Below, one piece after another: positions 1 through 8,060 of a DNA stretch of 64,000 nt. Numbering within the stretch: the first letter of the stretch is position 1; each line of letters starts with the position of its first letter. This DNA comes from Bacillus sp. AFS037270 (GTDB lineage: Bacteria > Bacillota > Bacilli > Bacillales_B > DSM-18226). The notes beneath the pieces were generated by a model. The model was not told the origin of the DNA. It searched no databases and saw only the letters and a list, made by a program, of their open reading frames with translations. The position numbers were made by a program, and so were the translations under genes. The stretch spans positions 114,510 through 178,509 of the forward strand of contig NZ_NUNF01000032.1 of assembly GCF_002585305.1 (NCBI RefSeq), in the 5' to 3' direction.

Positions 1-156
1 GGCTGGATCTTCATGTTCCACCCTTCAGCACCGTTTGTTTTTTCATCCTGTATTTGCTTGGTCCTCTTTGTGTTTATCGTACTCAATCTCAAAAAAGAAA
101 GTCATTCTTATATACGAGAAAAGGAGACGGGAAATGAATATCTTGCTAAACAATAA
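1..156 (+). CDS. MFS transporter, C-terminal fragment (cut by window edge)
   Basis: Frame 1 is open from the first base to the TAA at 154-156. It reads as the last transmembrane helix of a transporter (Pro-Ser-Ala-Pro-Phe, then about 20 hydrophobic residues), followed by a charged cytoplasmic tail rich in Lys and Glu. This is the usual ending of a 12-helix major facilitator protein. The tail overlaps the start of the next gene (ATG at 134) by 23 bases, so the two are probably translationally coupled. The substrate cannot be told from 51 residues; the neighbours suggest an amino acid or a derivative. The family call is inference from the hydropathy pattern. Confidence 0.55.
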   Translation, partial: GWIFMFHPSAPFVFSSCICLVLFVFIVLNLKKESHSYIREKETGNEYLAKQ

Positions 157-979
157 GATCGTTCCAAGAGAGTGCTTTACAGTAGACTTAGAGGATCGAG
201 GCTTTCAATTTGGCGATGGGATCTACGAGGTTATTCGAATCTATGATGGAGTCTTCTTCGAATGGGAGGCACATCTTGAAAGGTTAGTACGGAGTGCCAA
301 AGAACTGATGCTCCCATTGCCGGCAGCCATTAATACACTCTATCAAAATCTTCAGCTGCTTGTGAAAGACAGTAAAGTTACCAATGGTACTGTCTATATC
401 CAAGTGACCCGCGGTACAGCTCCCAGGTTCCATGCATTTCCGAAAAAAACGGAGCCAACGTTAGTGGCGTATGTACGCGAAATGGAGCGGCCGCTCGGAC
501 AAATGAGAAGCGGAATAAAAGTCGTTACTGCTGAGGATATCCGTTGGTTAAGAGTAGATATCAAGAGTCTTAATTTACTAGGCAATGTTTTGGCCAAACA
601 AAAAGCGGTTGAACAGGGCGGAGCGGAAGCGATACTAATCCGGGACGGGATTGTGACAGAAGGAAGCAGTTCGAATCTGTTTGCAATCAAAGGCAAGCAA
701 TGCTTTACACACCCAGCCAATCACTTGATTTTAAATGGAATCACTCGTCAAGTGGTGCTTCGTTTGCTGAAAAATACCGATTTAATTTTACAAGAAACTC
801 CATTTACTTTGGATGAATTATTGGAAATGGATGAGGTGTTCATAACAAATACGGGCCAGGAAATATGCCCTGTTATTCAAGTTGACGAGTATAAAATTGG
901 TAAAGAAACACCTGGAGTCTATACTCGACTGTTACAATCCGCCTTTGAAGCATTGTTAGGTTCTGTAATCTCTATCTAA
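134..979 (+). CDS. dat: D-amino acid aminotransferase
   Basis: PLP-dependent class IV (fold type IV) transaminase that exchanges the amino group between D-alanine or D-glutamate and 2-oxo acids. It supplies D-amino acids for the wall or degrades them. The 281-residue length fits Bacillus D-AAT. The motif DIKSLNLLGN carries the Schiff-base lysine, Lys144 with the chosen start; the N-terminal GFQFGDGIYEV block and the C-terminal TNTGQEICPV block are typical of the family. The reading frame is open further upstream to 35, but the ATG at 134 follows AAAGGAGAC at a good distance and gives the family's normal N-terminus. It overlaps the transporter end and is followed 60 bases later by another aminotransferase. 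Some class IV relatives act on branched-chain L-amino acids; the motif set favours D-AAT. Confidence 0.9.
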   Translation: MNILLNNKIVPRECFTVDLEDRGFQFGDGIYEVIRIYDGVFFEWEAHLERLVRSAKELMLPLPAAINTLYQNLQLLVKDSKVTNGTVYIQVTRGTAPRFHAFPKKTEPTLVAYVREMERPLGQMRSGIKVVTAEDIRWLRVDIKSLNLLGNVLAKQKAVEQGGAEAILIRDGIVTEGSSSNLFAIKGKQCFTHPANHLILNGITRQVVLRLLKNTDLILQETPFTLDELLEMDEVFITNTGQEICPVIQVDEYKIGKETPGVYTRLLQSAFEALLGSVISI

Positions 980-1039
980 AAGGTAGATTGACTTAAATAA
1001 GTATTTGAAATCGACAACTTACTTTTAGGAGGTATTATT

Positions 1040-2263
1040 TTGACAACCTTAAAAGAATTTACCTATTCAAAACGATTTCCCAATCTACCTTTAATCGCGG
1101 CTGCGTTTGCGGATCAGCACCCTGACTTAATTCCCCTCGCTTTTGGTTTGCCTGCGAAAGAATCTTTTAATCTATCGCTTATGGAGGAGTCTTCTGTTGT
1201 GGCCATCCAAAAAGGGGGAGTAAAACCGCTTGAATATGGAGGCGGAAATGGTCCTAAGATGGTTGCCGAATGGATTAAACAAAGATCGCTGTTACGTTCG
1301 GTTCGTGCGGAGACGAATGAAATACTCGTTACGGCCGGCTCAAGTCAGGCTATTGATATCGCTACTAGGACATTAACAGACCCTGGAGACCATGTATGGG
1401 TGGAAGGGCCATCTTTTTTCGGAGCGATTCGGCAGTTTTTATTGGCGGAAACAAAGTTAACTTCATTTCCGGTCGACGAAGATGGAATAAGGGTAGATTT
1501 AGTTGAGGATAAGCTGAAGGAAGCTAGAAAAAATGGCCGTCCAATGCCAAAAGTGCTTTATGTTATGCCAAACTACCATAATCCGACAGGGGTTAGTCTT
1601 TCGCTTGAAAGAAGAAAAAAACTGGCCGAGTTGGCCTATGAATATAACTTTTATGTGCTTGAGGATGACGCCTATGTAGAGTTAAGCTTTACGGGAGAAT
1701 ACGTCCCTTCCATTTATTCTTTTGGACCCGAACGTGTGATTTATTTAAGTACCTTTTCTAAAATAGTTGCCCCAGGTATCCGAATGGGCTGGGCTGTTGC
1801 GAGCGAACCGTTAATTAATAAAATGCGGATGTTAAAATCGGACGGTTCGACGAGTGTGTATGTTCAAGAAATCGTTTCGCAATTTTTAAAAACGATTGAT
1901 TTTGATCAGCATGTAGATTTCCTGAATTCTATCTATCGTTCAAGGATGGAAGCCATGGTGGTGGCGATCGAGGAAGCATTTGATAGAGACGTCTCTTATA
2001 TTGTGCCAGAAGGGGGATTTTTCCTATGGTTAACCTTTCCACAAGGTACTGATACGAGTATGTTTATGCGGCAATCACTACAAAAGGGTGTCAGCTATTT
2101 AGACGGGGCACATTTTTATTTGAATGCAGATGAAAAGAATCATATCCGCCTCGGTTTTACCTACTGCAACGAGGAAGAAATTAAACGGGGAATTGAGCGT
2201 TTGGCGGAGTCCTATCAAGAACACAAGCAAAAAAACTTCGTCTTAGAGGGGGTAAAAGAATGA
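1040..2263 (+). CDS. PLP-dependent class I/II aminotransferase
   Basis: Fold type I aminotransferase of the 2-aminoadipate/aromatic (LysN/MocR-catalytic) type, 407 residues, without the GntR DNA-binding domain seen in its relative at 9.8 kb. Visible marks are the cofactor-binding NYHNPTG (about 178-184), EDDAY (about 209-213) and the Schiff-base lysine in STFSK (Lys241), followed by GIRMGW. The start is a TTG at 1040 placed seven bases after a perfect AGGAGG. The stop overlaps the ATG of the next gene (ATGA), so the pair is co-translated. With the D-AAT before it and a D-2-hydroxyacid dehydrogenase after it, it probably makes or uses the same 2-oxo acid. The exact substrate is not readable. 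Confidence 0.85.
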   Translation: MTTLKEFTYSKRFPNLPLIAAAFADQHPDLIPLAFGLPAKESFNLSLMEESSVVAIQKGGVKPLEYGGGNGPKMVAEWIKQRSLLRSVRAETNEILVTAGSSQAIDIATRTLTDPGDHVWVEGPSFFGAIRQFLLAETKLTSFPVDEDGIRVDLVEDKLKEARKNGRPMPKVLYVMPNYHNPTGVSLSLERRKKLAELAYEYNFYVLEDDAYVELSFTGEYVPSIYSFGPERVIYLSTFSKIVAPGIRMGWAVASEPLINKMRMLKSDGSTSVYVQEIVSQFLKTIDFDQHVDFLNSIYRSRMEAMVVAIEEAFDRDVSYIVPEGGFFLWLTFPQGTDTSMFMRQSLQKGVSYLDGAHFYLNADEKNHIRLGFTYCNEEEIKRGIERLAESYQEHKQKNFVLEGVKE

Positions 2264-3255
2264 AGGTAATGACCCCAAAAGTTTCACCTTCTATATATAT
2301 CCGCTACAACCTTCCGGAGGTGTACCTTAAACAATTTAAGGAGATTTGCCCTAATATTGTGGTGGAACCATGGAATTTTGATGAACCCGAACCAGAGGTA
2401 ACCGTCGATTTATCAGAATGTGAGATTCTTTTAACCTTAGGCATGCGAGACAACCTGAATATTCTCAAAAAGGCTAAAAACGTAAAATGGGTTCATTCCA
2501 TTAGTGCTGGGTTGGATGCGATGCTCACCGATGTGGTGAAAAACAGTGACGTCATCATTACCAATGCTAAAGGATGTACCTCTGTTCCAATCGCAGAACA
2601 TACAATTGCTTTAATTTCAGCATTTGCTAGGGATATACCGACGATGGTAAAAAAACAAAGAACGCAGGAATGGTGCAAAATGCTGCCAGTTAGAACTCTC
2701 GCAGGCTCTACAGTGGGGATTATTGGCTACGGGGAAATCGGCTATGAAATTGCCAAACGTTGTAAAGGTTTAGAAATGAAGGTGATTGGCTGCCGCAGAA
2801 ACCCTGATAAGAAAAACAAGAAACATGAACCAGCAGATGTAGTGATCGGTATGGACCAAGTAGATGAAGTGCTCGCGAAATCAGATTATGTCGTAGTGGC
2901 CCTCCCTTCCACAAAAGATACCATCCATTTTATGAATAAAGAGCGTTTTAGCAAAATGAAAAAAGATAGTTACTTGATCAATGTCGGACGTGGGAATACA
3001 GTTGCCGAAAAGGATTTAGTCGATTGCCTGAGAAACGGCAAAATCGCTGGGGCAGGGCTTGATGTGTTTGAGGTCGAGCCGTTACCGAAAGATCATCCGT
3101 TTTGGTATATGGACAATGTGATTGTCTCACCGCATAATGCCTATAACTCGAGTAATCATTCAGAACGGGTTATGAAGTTGATTTTAGAAAACCTTACGCG
3201 TTTCTATAAGGGGATCCCACTTCTTAACGTCGTTGATAAAAAATTAGGTTACTAA
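2260..3255 (+). CDS. D-isomer-specific 2-hydroxyacid dehydrogenase
   Basis: NAD(P)-dependent reductase interconverting a 2-oxo acid and the D-2-hydroxy acid; 331 residues in the cytoplasm. The Rossmann motif GIIGYGEIGYEIA lies near residues 151-163. The catalytic Arg is in NVGRGNT, the Glu in FEVEPLP and the His in SPHNAY, the normal R/E/H triad of this family. It is the last gene of the operon and starts inside the stop of the aminotransferase; a hairpin terminator follows. Together with the two transaminases it could convert an amino acid through its keto acid into a D-hydroxy acid. The substrate is unknown; phosphoglycerate is unlikely since the ACT domain of SerA is absent. Confidence 0.85.
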   Translation: MKVMTPKVSPSIYIRYNLPEVYLKQFKEICPNIVVEPWNFDEPEPEVTVDLSECEILLTLGMRDNLNILKKAKNVKWVHSISAGLDAMLTDVVKNSDVIITNAKGCTSVPIAEHTIALISAFARDIPTMVKKQRTQEWCKMLPVRTLAGSTVGIIGYGEIGYEIAKRCKGLEMKVIGCRRNPDKKNKKHEPADVVIGMDQVDEVLAKSDYVVVALPSTKDTIHFMNKERFSKMKKDSYLINVGRGNTVAEKDLVDCLRNGKIAGAGLDVFEVEPLPKDHPFWYMDNVIVSPHNAYNSSNHSERVMKLILENLTRFYKGIPLLNVVDKKLGY

Positions 3256-3292
3256 GATAGTTTTTTCTGAACAATAGTATGAGATCAAAGTG

Positions 3293-3322
3293 CCAGGTTC
3301 AAAGTGGAACCTGGTATTTTTA
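3293..3322 (+). terminator. Rho-independent terminator of the aminotransferase operon
   Basis: Arms CCAGGTTC and GAACCTGG with a six-base loop, followed by TATTTTT. Confidence 0.8.
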
Positions 3323-3349
3323 ATATATTAAAGAATTTTCAAATAATTA

Positions 3350-3378
3350 TTAACTAATAAGTATTTTTCATGTATAAT
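3350..3378 (+). promoter_or_regulatory. sigma-A promoter of purU
   Basis: A perfect -10 TATAAT (3373-3378) lies 17 bases from a weaker -35 TTAACT (3350-3355), about 30 bases before the purU start. Confidence 0.6.
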
Positions 3379-3407
3379 GTTTCAAACAAGATTGTGAGGT
3401 TTAAGAT

Positions 3408-4307
3408 ATGAATGCATTTATTAAAGAGCAAATTGAATTATTTCAAGAACAAAATAAAAATCGTGGACGTCTTCTCGTTAGTTGTCCGGACCAACCAGGA
3501 ATTGTTTCGGCGATATCAAAGTTTTTATTCTCCTATAACGCCAATATTATCGAATCCAGTCAGTATTCTACCAATCCTGAGGGAGGCATCTTTTTCATTC
3601 GGATTGAATTTGAATGCCCTGGACTAAAGGATAAAGCAAAAGAAATGGATACACAGTTTTCTGATATTGCTGAGGATTTTTCAATGGAATGGAATTTTAC
3701 GCATGTTTACAATCTTAAGAAAGCTGCCATCTTTGTCTCTAAAGAACTACACTGCTTGCTCGAACTTTTATGGGAATGGCAAAGCGGAGATTTAATGGCT
3801 GATATTGCCCTTGTCATCAGTAACCATGAAAACGCGAGAGAGGTTGTTGAAGGACTTAATATTCCGTTTTACTATATTCCGGCCAATAAGGATATTCGTC
3901 AACAAGCAGAAGCCGAGCAGCTTAAGCTTTTAAAAGAGTATGATGTTGATTTCATCGTATTGGCACGTTATATGCAGATTTTAACGCCGAATTTTATTAA
4001 GGAAAATCCTAATAAAATTATTAATATTCACCATTCGTTTTTACCTGCCTTTGTGGGGGCAAGACCGTATGAACGTGCCTTTGACCGCGGGGTGAAATTA
4101 ATCGGTGCGACTTCACATTATGTGACCAATGATCTTGATGAAGGGCCGATTATCGAACAGGATATTAGCAGGGTAGGTCATCATGATAATGTGGATAGTC
4201 TTAAAAAGATTGGACGGAGAATTGAACGAAGCGTGTTGGCTCGTGCAGTAAAATGGCATATCCAGGACCGAATTATCGTTCATCAGAATAAGACGATCGT
4301 TTTCTAA
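3408..4307 (+). CDS. purU: Formyltetrahydrofolate deformylase
   Basis: Hydrolyses 10-formyl-THF to formate and THF, balancing one-carbon units and feeding formate to PurT-type purine synthesis. The 299 residues fit the family: an N-terminal ACT domain (about 18-95, starting LLVSCPDQPGIVSAI) and a formyltransferase-fold domain (about 100-290). The NIHHSFLPAF block and the ATSHYV...DEGPII block carry the catalytic His and Asp. It is a single gene with its own promoter and terminator. The start ATG follows a GTGAGG ribosome binding site. No anomalies seen. Confidence 0.93.
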   Translation: MNAFIKEQIELFQEQNKNRGRLLVSCPDQPGIVSAISKFLFSYNANIIESSQYSTNPEGGIFFIRIEFECPGLKDKAKEMDTQFSDIAEDFSMEWNFTHVYNLKKAAIFVSKELHCLLELLWEWQSGDLMADIALVISNHENAREVVEGLNIPFYYIPANKDIRQQAEAEQLKLLKEYDVDFIVLARYMQILTPNFIKENPNKIINIHHSFLPAFVGARPYERAFDRGVKLIGATSHYVTNDLDEGPIIEQDISRVGHHDNVDSLKKIGRRIERSVLARAVKWHIQDRIIVHQNKTIVF

Positions 4308-4318
4308 TAGAGCAAAAG

Positions 4319-4348
4319 AACAGGCACTATTCATAAGTGCCTGTTTTT
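4319..4348 (+). terminator. Rho-independent terminator of purU
   Basis: Arms AACAGGCACT and AGTGCCTGTT with a seven-base loop and a T run. Confidence 0.85.
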
Positions 4349-4550
4349 ATGTACTCAAATTCTTTTTATTTAAAAATTGTCACATTATTTTAACAATTCC
4401 TATAATTGAGATATTGAATTTTCATTTAATACTTTATATATTTAAGTTAATATTAGCATTCTATCTAATCAAGTTTACCAAACTATTTTTGATGATTATC
4501 GTAACTTATTTTTTGAAACTTTTTGAAGAATATCAAAGGGAGGAATTGTT

Positions 4551-4712
4551 ATGATTGCGTTGGAAAATGTTTGTATTTATTGTGGAGAACCACTTTCTGT
4601 ATGGGAAAGAACCAGATGTTACTGTTGGAACTGTAATGAATTAACGACAGCTGAAGCTTTCAACGAAGATACTGACGATTATTGGATCAACATTATCTTT
4701 CAAGAGCCTTAA
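4551..4712 (+). CDS. Small zinc-ribbon-like protein (53 aa)
   Basis: A short reading frame behind AAAGGGAGG at ideal spacing, with its own downstream terminator, so very probably a real gene. The 53-residue product is acidic at the C-terminus and has two CxxC pairs, Cys8/Cys11 and Cys25/Cys28 (an extra Cys at 23), the layout of a mini zinc ribbon, with three tryptophans. No family name is offered. It stands alone between purU and a membrane acyltransferase. A role in protein or nucleic-acid binding would be guesswork. Confidence 0.75.
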   Translation: MIALENVCIYCGEPLSVWERTRCYCWNCNELTTAEAFNEDTDDYWINIIFQEP

Positions 4713-4726
4713 TCACCAGTATCAAT

Positions 4727-4765
4727 AGCCGTAAATCAGGATTCTGATTCGGCTTTTTTCTTTTT
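4727..4765 (+). terminator. Rho-independent terminator after the zinc-ribbon gene
   Basis: Interrupted stem AGCCG-AATCAG / CTGATT-CGGCT followed by TTTTTTCTTTTT. Confidence 0.75.
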
Positions 4766-4864
4766 AAGATTTAATTAAGATAGTCATACTATACTCTTAC
4801 TTGTTAGGCATTTAGAATTTCAATGCCAGTCAACCTCAAATTTGAATAGAAGAGAGGGGATACT

Positions 4865-5920
4865 ATGAGTAAGAGATTAGATTGGTTAGATATTGGGAAG
4901 GGATTAGGAATGCTGCTAGTCATGTTAGGGCATGCAGATATCCCAACTCCACTTAAAACGTATATCTATACATTTCATATGCCGTTATTCTTTTTCCTAT
5001 CAGGATATTTATATAATAAAGATAAGTTTCCGAGCCTAAAAGTGTTTTTAACAAAAAGGACAAAGTCACTAATACTCCCGTACTTGTCTTTTTCATTTGT
5101 GGCATACCTTTGGTTTTTACTATTAAATTATTTTGGACTGGTCAATTATAAAAACAATCTATTAACCCCGTTATTGGGTTCTGTCATAGCTGAAAGAAAA
5201 TCGATCTGGACCGTTCATACCGGTGCTTTATGGTTTGTAGCCTGTTTATTCTGTACGGAATTACTTTTTTATTTTATTGCAAAAATAGGACGGACGAAAA
5301 AGGCAATCGGATTCTTTTTACTAGTCATCTCGGTTGTTGGATGTTTTTATAACAAGATGGTTGGACAACCGCTGCCTTGGAATATAGACGTGGCCATGAT
5401 TAGCGTTGGTTTTTATGGAGCAGGTTATTTATTCAAAGAATATAATAAGAATTTGGAACGGTTTAATCATCTAAAATCTCTTGTCCTTTTATTGATCGTT
5501 AATCTCTTCACAGGTTACCTAAATTATGTACTTACAGGAGAAAGAGTAGATTTTTATAATAGCAGCCTAGGAAATATTGTTCTTTTCTATCTATCAGCAT
5601 TTTCTGGAATTGGAGCCTTTGTTATTTTAATTAAACATATGAAGAAAAATAAGGTTCTCCAGTATATTGGAAAGAATTCATTCATCTATTTAGCTTTCCA
5701 CCAAAAAATCGTGTTCTTTGTCTTTAGTTTACTGATTCAAAAATCTATTTTTAATTTTGAAAGCATAATCAATCATCCCATAGTAGAAGGGGTCCTATAC
5801 ACACTTATAACGGTCGTTATTTTGATACCCGCCGTTTATACCATTAATCATTACTTTCCGTTTATGTTGGGAAAAACAACAAGAAAGAGTATGAGAGAAG
5901 TTTCATTGAATGCATATTAA
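4865..5920 (+). CDS. Membrane acyltransferase family 3
   Basis: Integral membrane O-acyltransferase (Acyl_transf_3 family, as in OatA or WecH), 351 residues with about ten hydrophobic segments. The N-terminal block RLDWLDIGKGLGMLLVMLGH holds the conserved histidine, and TFHMPLFFFLSGYLY is the second family signature. Such proteins move acetyl groups onto exported or surface polysaccharides or glycolipids. The start follows AGAGAGGGG. There are no neighbours in the same unit, so the acceptor is unknown. No extracellular SGNH domain is fused to it, unlike OatA. Confidence 0.85.
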   Translation: MSKRLDWLDIGKGLGMLLVMLGHADIPTPLKTYIYTFHMPLFFFLSGYLYNKDKFPSLKVFLTKRTKSLILPYLSFSFVAYLWFLLLNYFGLVNYKNNLLTPLLGSVIAERKSIWTVHTGALWFVACLFCTELLFYFIAKIGRTKKAIGFFLLVISVVGCFYNKMVGQPLPWNIDVAMISVGFYGAGYLFKEYNKNLERFNHLKSLVLLLIVNLFTGYLNYVLTGERVDFYNSSLGNIVLFYLSAFSGIGAFVILIKHMKKNKVLQYIGKNSFIYLAFHQKIVFFVFSLLIQKSIFNFESIINHPIVEGVLYTLITVVILIPAVYTINHYFPFMLGKTTRKSMREVSLNAY

Positions 5921-6008
5921 TTTAACAATTTGTTCATAATTTGGTCATAATTCATGGGCATCCTACCATCTGTAAAACTAAAACCAATTTTTAGGAGGAA
6001 GTTACAAG

Positions 6009-6755
6009 ATGAGAAAGATGCTGATGAATTATTTTTTTAACTTTGCATTACTGATTGGAGTTTTTGGACCAATTCAAGCGTTTGCAGCTGCACAGCCAAA
6101 TGAACAAAATCAATCCTCAGAGGTCCATGGCTATGGTCATGGTCACTTCAGACAAAATCCTGAATTTATTAAAAAACAGGCGGAATCGCTGGGAATTAAA
6201 ACAGATGGTAAAGATACAGAGACGCTTGCAAAAGAAGTTAGGGAAGCCATGATTAAAAAGAGAGCGGAGGAACTTGGGATTAGTACGAAAGGGAAAGAGA
6301 TTGATTCACTAGCGAAAGAGGTCTTTGAAACTACCATGAAAAATGAGGCCAAAAAGTTGGGGATTTCAACAGAAGGAAAAGACCTTCGTGATGTAGCTCG
6401 AGAGATTCATGAGACCCAAATAAAAAAAGAGGCGAAAGAGCTGGGAATTTCGACGGATGGGAAGGACCTCCGTGATATAGCCAGAGAAGTCCGTGAGACC
6501 CAAATAAAAAAAGATGCTAAAGAACTAGGGATTTCAACTGACAATAAAGATTTTCATCAAATAGCCCATGAAGTCCGTGATAAAAAAATCTTCCAAGCAG
6601 CAGAAAAGTTGGGAATAGATACAAAAAATAAGTCTGCGGACGAGCTTTTCAATGAAATCATGACTAAACATGCAGATAAGGTAAAGGAGTTAGATTTCTT
6701 TCCTCATAAAGGACGCGGAATGCACTTTTTCTTTAAAGGACCAAAAACAGAATAA
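6009..6755 (+). CDS. Secreted protein with six 28-residue repeats
   Basis: 248 residues. A signal peptide (charged start, hydrophobic core, AFA-A near residue 27) is followed by a His/Gly-rich linker and then six consecutive repeats with an exact 28-residue period (about residues 53-220). Each repeat has the shape K-x-A-x-x-LGI-x-T-x-x-K-x-x-x-x-(L/I)-A-x-E-(V/I)-x-x-T. The LGI triplets fall at 61, 89, 117, 145, 173 and 201. The C-terminus is basic and aromatic. Each unit looks like two short helices joined at the GI-T-GK turn. The ribosome binding site is AGGAGG. It resembles a solenoid or wall-binding repeat but I do not recognise the family. Confidence 0.8.
   Translation: MRKMLMNYFFNFALLIGVFGPIQAFAAAQPNEQNQSSEVHGYGHGHFRQNPEFIKKQAESLGIKTDGKDTETLAKEVREAMIKKRAEELGISTKGKEIDSLAKEVFETTMKNEAKKLGISTEGKDLRDVAREIHETQIKKEAKELGISTDGKDLRDIAREVRETQIKKDAKELGISTDNKDFHQIAHEVRDKKIFQAAEKLGIDTKNKSADELFNEIMTKHADKVKELDFFPHKGRGMHFFFKGPKTE
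6165..6668 (+). repeat. 84-bp in-frame tandem repeat, six copies
   Basis: DNA counterpart of the 28-residue repeats, 6 x 84 bases. Copies four and five (about 6417-6584) are the most alike at base level, which suggests recent duplication; the outer copies have diverged. Confidence 0.75.
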
Positions 6756-6778
6756 CACCAGTAAGAAAATCCAAATAT

Positions 6779-6814
6779 AGAGGCTTGTCATTTTGGGAGA
6801 CAGCCTCTCTTTTG
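6779..6814 (+). terminator. Rho-independent terminator
   Basis: Stem AGAGGCTTGTC / GACAGCCTCT followed by CTTTTG. Confidence 0.75.
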
Positions 6815-6925
6815 TACGAAAAACATTGATGAAAATTGTGTTTTATTCAAAATTTATTATAGAATTAAGGGACAAACTGGAAGTTAACGTCTTAGATAAG
6901 ATTAATTATAAAATCGGAGGTAATC

Positions 6926-7321
6926 ATGGGAAGATTAATACATTTCGAAATTCATGTGAATGATATGGATCGGGCAAAAAAGTTTTATGGGGAAGTATTC
7001 GGCTGGTCTTTTCAAGATTGGAGTGATTATGCAGGAATGCCTTATTTTGGAGCAGTTACTGGTAATGAAGATGAGCCTGGTATCAATGGTGCTTTAATGC
7101 AGCGTCAAAGTGCTCCGCCAGAAACAAATCAACCTTTAAATGCATATTCTTGTACAATGGGTGTGGAAAATTATGATTTAACGGAAGCAAAAATTATTAA
7201 AAATGGCGGCAAGGTGGCATTGGCCAAATACGCTCTGCCTGGAATGGCGTGGCAAGGATACTATCAGGATACAGAGGGCAATATTTTCGGAATTCATCAA
7301 CCTGATGTGAATGCAAAATAG
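6926..7321 (+). CDS. VOC (glyoxalase/bleomycin-resistance fold) family protein
   Basis: 131 residues. The N-terminal HFEIHVNDMDRAKKFYGEVFGW is the hallmark of the vicinal-oxygen-chelate superfamily, and the C-terminal YYQDTEGNIFGIHQ block contributes the second beta-alpha-beta-beta-beta module. Such proteins bind a metal and act as lyases, dioxygenases or antibiotic-binding proteins; the substrate here is not known. The next gene begins only a few bases downstream, so they probably share a message. Confidence 0.85.
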   Translation: MGRLIHFEIHVNDMDRAKKFYGEVFGWSFQDWSDYAGMPYFGAVTGNEDEPGINGALMQRQSAPPETNQPLNAYSCTMGVENYDLTEAKIIKNGGKVALAKYALPGMAWQGYYQDTEGNIFGIHQPDVNAK

Positions 7322-7362
7322 AATCCATGATTAATAATATGAAATCACAAGAGGCGGCAGAA

Positions 7363-7725
7363 ATGCTTGAAAATGTCCGCAATATCTGTCTTGCACTACC
7401 CGAGGCTGTTGAACTTATCGACGGTTTTGGGCATCATACTTTTAAAATCAATAGAAAATCCTTCGTAATATCAGGTGAAAGCGAGACAGGATTCAGCTTG
7501 TCGTTTAAGTCAGATCGGGAAACTCAAGAATTATTGCTTCAGAAAGAGTATTTTTTAAAAACTCCGTATATAGGACATCACGGCTGGGTGTCCATTCAAA
7601 ATCCGGCTAAGGAAAATTGGGATGAATTAACCGATCTAATTCAAGAAGCCTATTTACGTGCAGCACCAAAGCGTTTGGTTAAGAAATGGAATGAGGAGTT
7701 TATCAATGGAAGAAAGGTGGAATAA
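7363..7725 (+). CDS. MmcQ/YjbR family protein
   Basis: The frame is open from an ATG at 7327, but the ATG at 7363 follows GAGGCGG at proper distance. It also yields the family's usual beginning (MLENVRNICLALPEAVE), giving 120 residues. Conserved features are the GHHTFKI strand and the P-Y-IGHHGWV motif near the middle. YjbR-type proteins adopt a double-wing DNA-binding fold (CyaY-like), but their cellular role is not established. It is coupled to the VOC gene. Confidence 0.8.
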   Translation: MLENVRNICLALPEAVELIDGFGHHTFKINRKSFVISGESETGFSLSFKSDRETQELLLQKEYFLKTPYIGHHGWVSIQNPAKENWDELTDLIQEAYLRAAPKRLVKKWNEEFINGRKVE

Positions 7726-8060
7726 TCTGCCTTTTTTTATTTAAAGAAAAGAGAGTATAATGAAGGTGATCTTTTCTATAACCAATCAAGTTTCGTATCT
7801 ATTAATGTTTATTAATATTAAGATAGTTTAATTTATTACAAGAAACTAGGTGTATTTTTTAGGACTTGTGGACTGAAATTCTCACTTTTTACTATATTTT
7901 AATACAATTTATAATTATAATATAATAGTAGATATTTTAATTTTATAAATAATTGTAATAGATTTATTATTGAGACAGAAAGGTGTTTGATTAGGTCATC
8001 CCTATGTTTGTGTGAGACCTACATCTATTCTGCAAATTTTAGGGGAAAAGGTTGGTAAAA
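7726..8060. other. AT-rich intergenic region before mqo
   Basis: 335 bases, strongly A/T with several possible -10 boxes around 7915-7930. No open frame with a ribosome binding site, no clear terminator and no riboswitch-like structure was found. It presumably holds the mqo promoter. Confidence 0.5.

Noticed and set aside
7980..8030. Inverted AGGTC...GACCT before mqo as a riboswitch or operator
   Set aside because: Five-base arms with an 18-base loop are not above chance.
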